NCBI GenBank assembly: GCA_003449495.1
Contig: DMHJ01000130.1
Coordinates: forward strand, 1 to 6,637
DNA: 6,637 nucleotides
Direction: 5' to 3'
From: Clostridiales bacterium UBA8153
Lineage (GTDB): Bacteria; Bacillota; Sulfobacillia; UBA8153
The notes under the pieces were generated by a model that was given only the letters and a program-made list of their open reading frames with translations, was not told where the DNA came from and did not search any database. Below are positions 6,368-6,637 of the stretch, one piece after another. The stretch's first letter is position 1, and each line of letters opens with the position of its first letter. The position numbers and the translations under genes are program-made.

Positions 6368-6385
6368 TAAGATCCTAGTGATCTT
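6368..6385 (+). promoter_or_regulatory. Possible promoter/operator dyad before the last gene
   Basis: AAGATC (6369-6374) and GATCTT (6380-6385) form a perfect 6-bp inverted repeat around CTAGT. TAAGAT at 6368-6373, a fair -10 box, overlaps the left half. The expected -35 position (6345-6350, GTCATA) is poor, so a promoter would need an activator or may not exist. The dyad ends 21 nt before the ATG. It could be a repressor operator or an mRNA hairpin. Confidence 0.35.
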
Positions 6386-6406
6386 TGGACCGGGGAGGGA
6401 TCTCAG

Positions 6407-6637
6407 ATGAGCGGCAAGCGCGCGCTTCTGGTCATAGGTGCCATCATGCTGGTCGGTGCCGAGCTGCTGTTTCCGGAAGTGGAACCCGTAATGGCCGGCG
6501 GCCGGGTGATCTTCAGTGCCCGGGGTTGGACCCAGCTGGGCGTACACCTGTTTACCATCCTGGCCCTGGCCGGCTTCATGGCCATGGAGACTCCCGGCAC
6601 CGTCAATGCGCTCAAACGCATGGATGTCAGACCGACC
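6407..6637 (+). CDS. Unrecognised small membrane or secreted protein, 3' end outside window
   Basis: The frame is open from ATG 6407 to the window edge, 77 codons. GGGGAGGGA at 6392-6400 is a strong ribosome-binding site 6 nt before the ATG. The product starts MSGKRALLVIGAIMLVGAEL, a basic N-terminus followed by a hydrophobic segment that could be a signal peptide (possible cut after VMA at about residues 28-30) or a first membrane helix. A second hydrophobic segment, LGVHLFTILALAGFMAM, lies at about 44-60, followed by a hydrophilic part with MKRMDVRPT-like charge (ALKRMDVRPT). I do not recognise a family. Its own ribosome-binding site, the hairpins upstream and the dyad suggest a separate transcription unit from the GGT gene. 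Confidence 0.65.
   Translation, partial: MSGKRALLVIGAIMLVGAELLFPEVEPVMAGGRVIFSARGWTQLGVHLFTILALAGFMAMETPGTVNALKRMDVRPT

Noticed and set aside
5980..6378. Forward open frames (ending 6370 and 6378) overlapping the GGT 3' end and spacer
   Set aside because: They start inside the GGT gene, lack convincing ribosome-binding sites and give basic, proline-rich products of the out-of-frame kind.
1..6637. CRISPR array, phage genes or toxin-antitoxin pair
   Set aside because: No regularly spaced direct repeats and no matching gene families were seen.

Overview
The window reads as a chromosomal stretch from a GC-rich bacterium, most likely a high-GC member of the Bacillota (Firmicutes). The evidence is indirect. 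Ribosome-binding sites are strong and purine-rich (for example GAGGAGGTGA), GTG and TTG starts are common, a promoter of the sigma-A type is visible, and the proteins resemble the heterodimeric ABC exporters and YwrD-type gamma-glutamyltransferases familiar from that phylum. Genus cannot be assigned from the sequence alone.

Layout, all genes on the + strand. (1) 1-303: a decayed C-terminal end of a DDE transposase, interrupted upstream by stops. (2) 304-541: GC-rich DNA with hairpin potential and no recognised gene. (3) 542-904: a compact regulatory leader. It holds a good promoter (TTGCCA, 17-nt spacer, TAGAAT), a short ORF of 62-63 codons with a near-perfect ribosome-binding site, and a strong terminator hairpin between that ORF and the next gene. 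(4) 905-4496: two overlapping genes for the two halves of a heterodimeric type IV ABC exporter. (5) 4587-6203: a gamma-glutamyltransferase-like Ntn hydrolase, apparently co-transcribed. (6) 6204-6406: a spacer with terminator-like hairpins and a perfect dyad repeat. (7) 6407 to the end: the first 77 codons of an unrecognised small membrane or secreted protein.

The most interesting region is the leader. Promoter, leader ORF, terminator and heterodimeric exporter genes follow one another as in the bmrB-bmrC-bmrD locus of Bacillus subtilis, where translation of a short ORF controls transcription attenuation of a multidrug exporter. Three mutually exclusive hairpins can be drawn at 772-857. They would let a ribosome stalled in the last codons of the leader ORF switch terminator to antiterminator. 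The base pairing is visible in the sequence; the function is inference.

The two ABC subunits show an asymmetry typical of heterodimeric exporters. The first has lysine in place of the switch histidine, and the second has LSSGQ in place of LSGGQ. Both deviations fall in the same composite ATP site, while the other site is fully canonical. The downstream gamma-glutamyltransferase may act on the same class of compound the exporter handles, but nothing in the sequence proves this.
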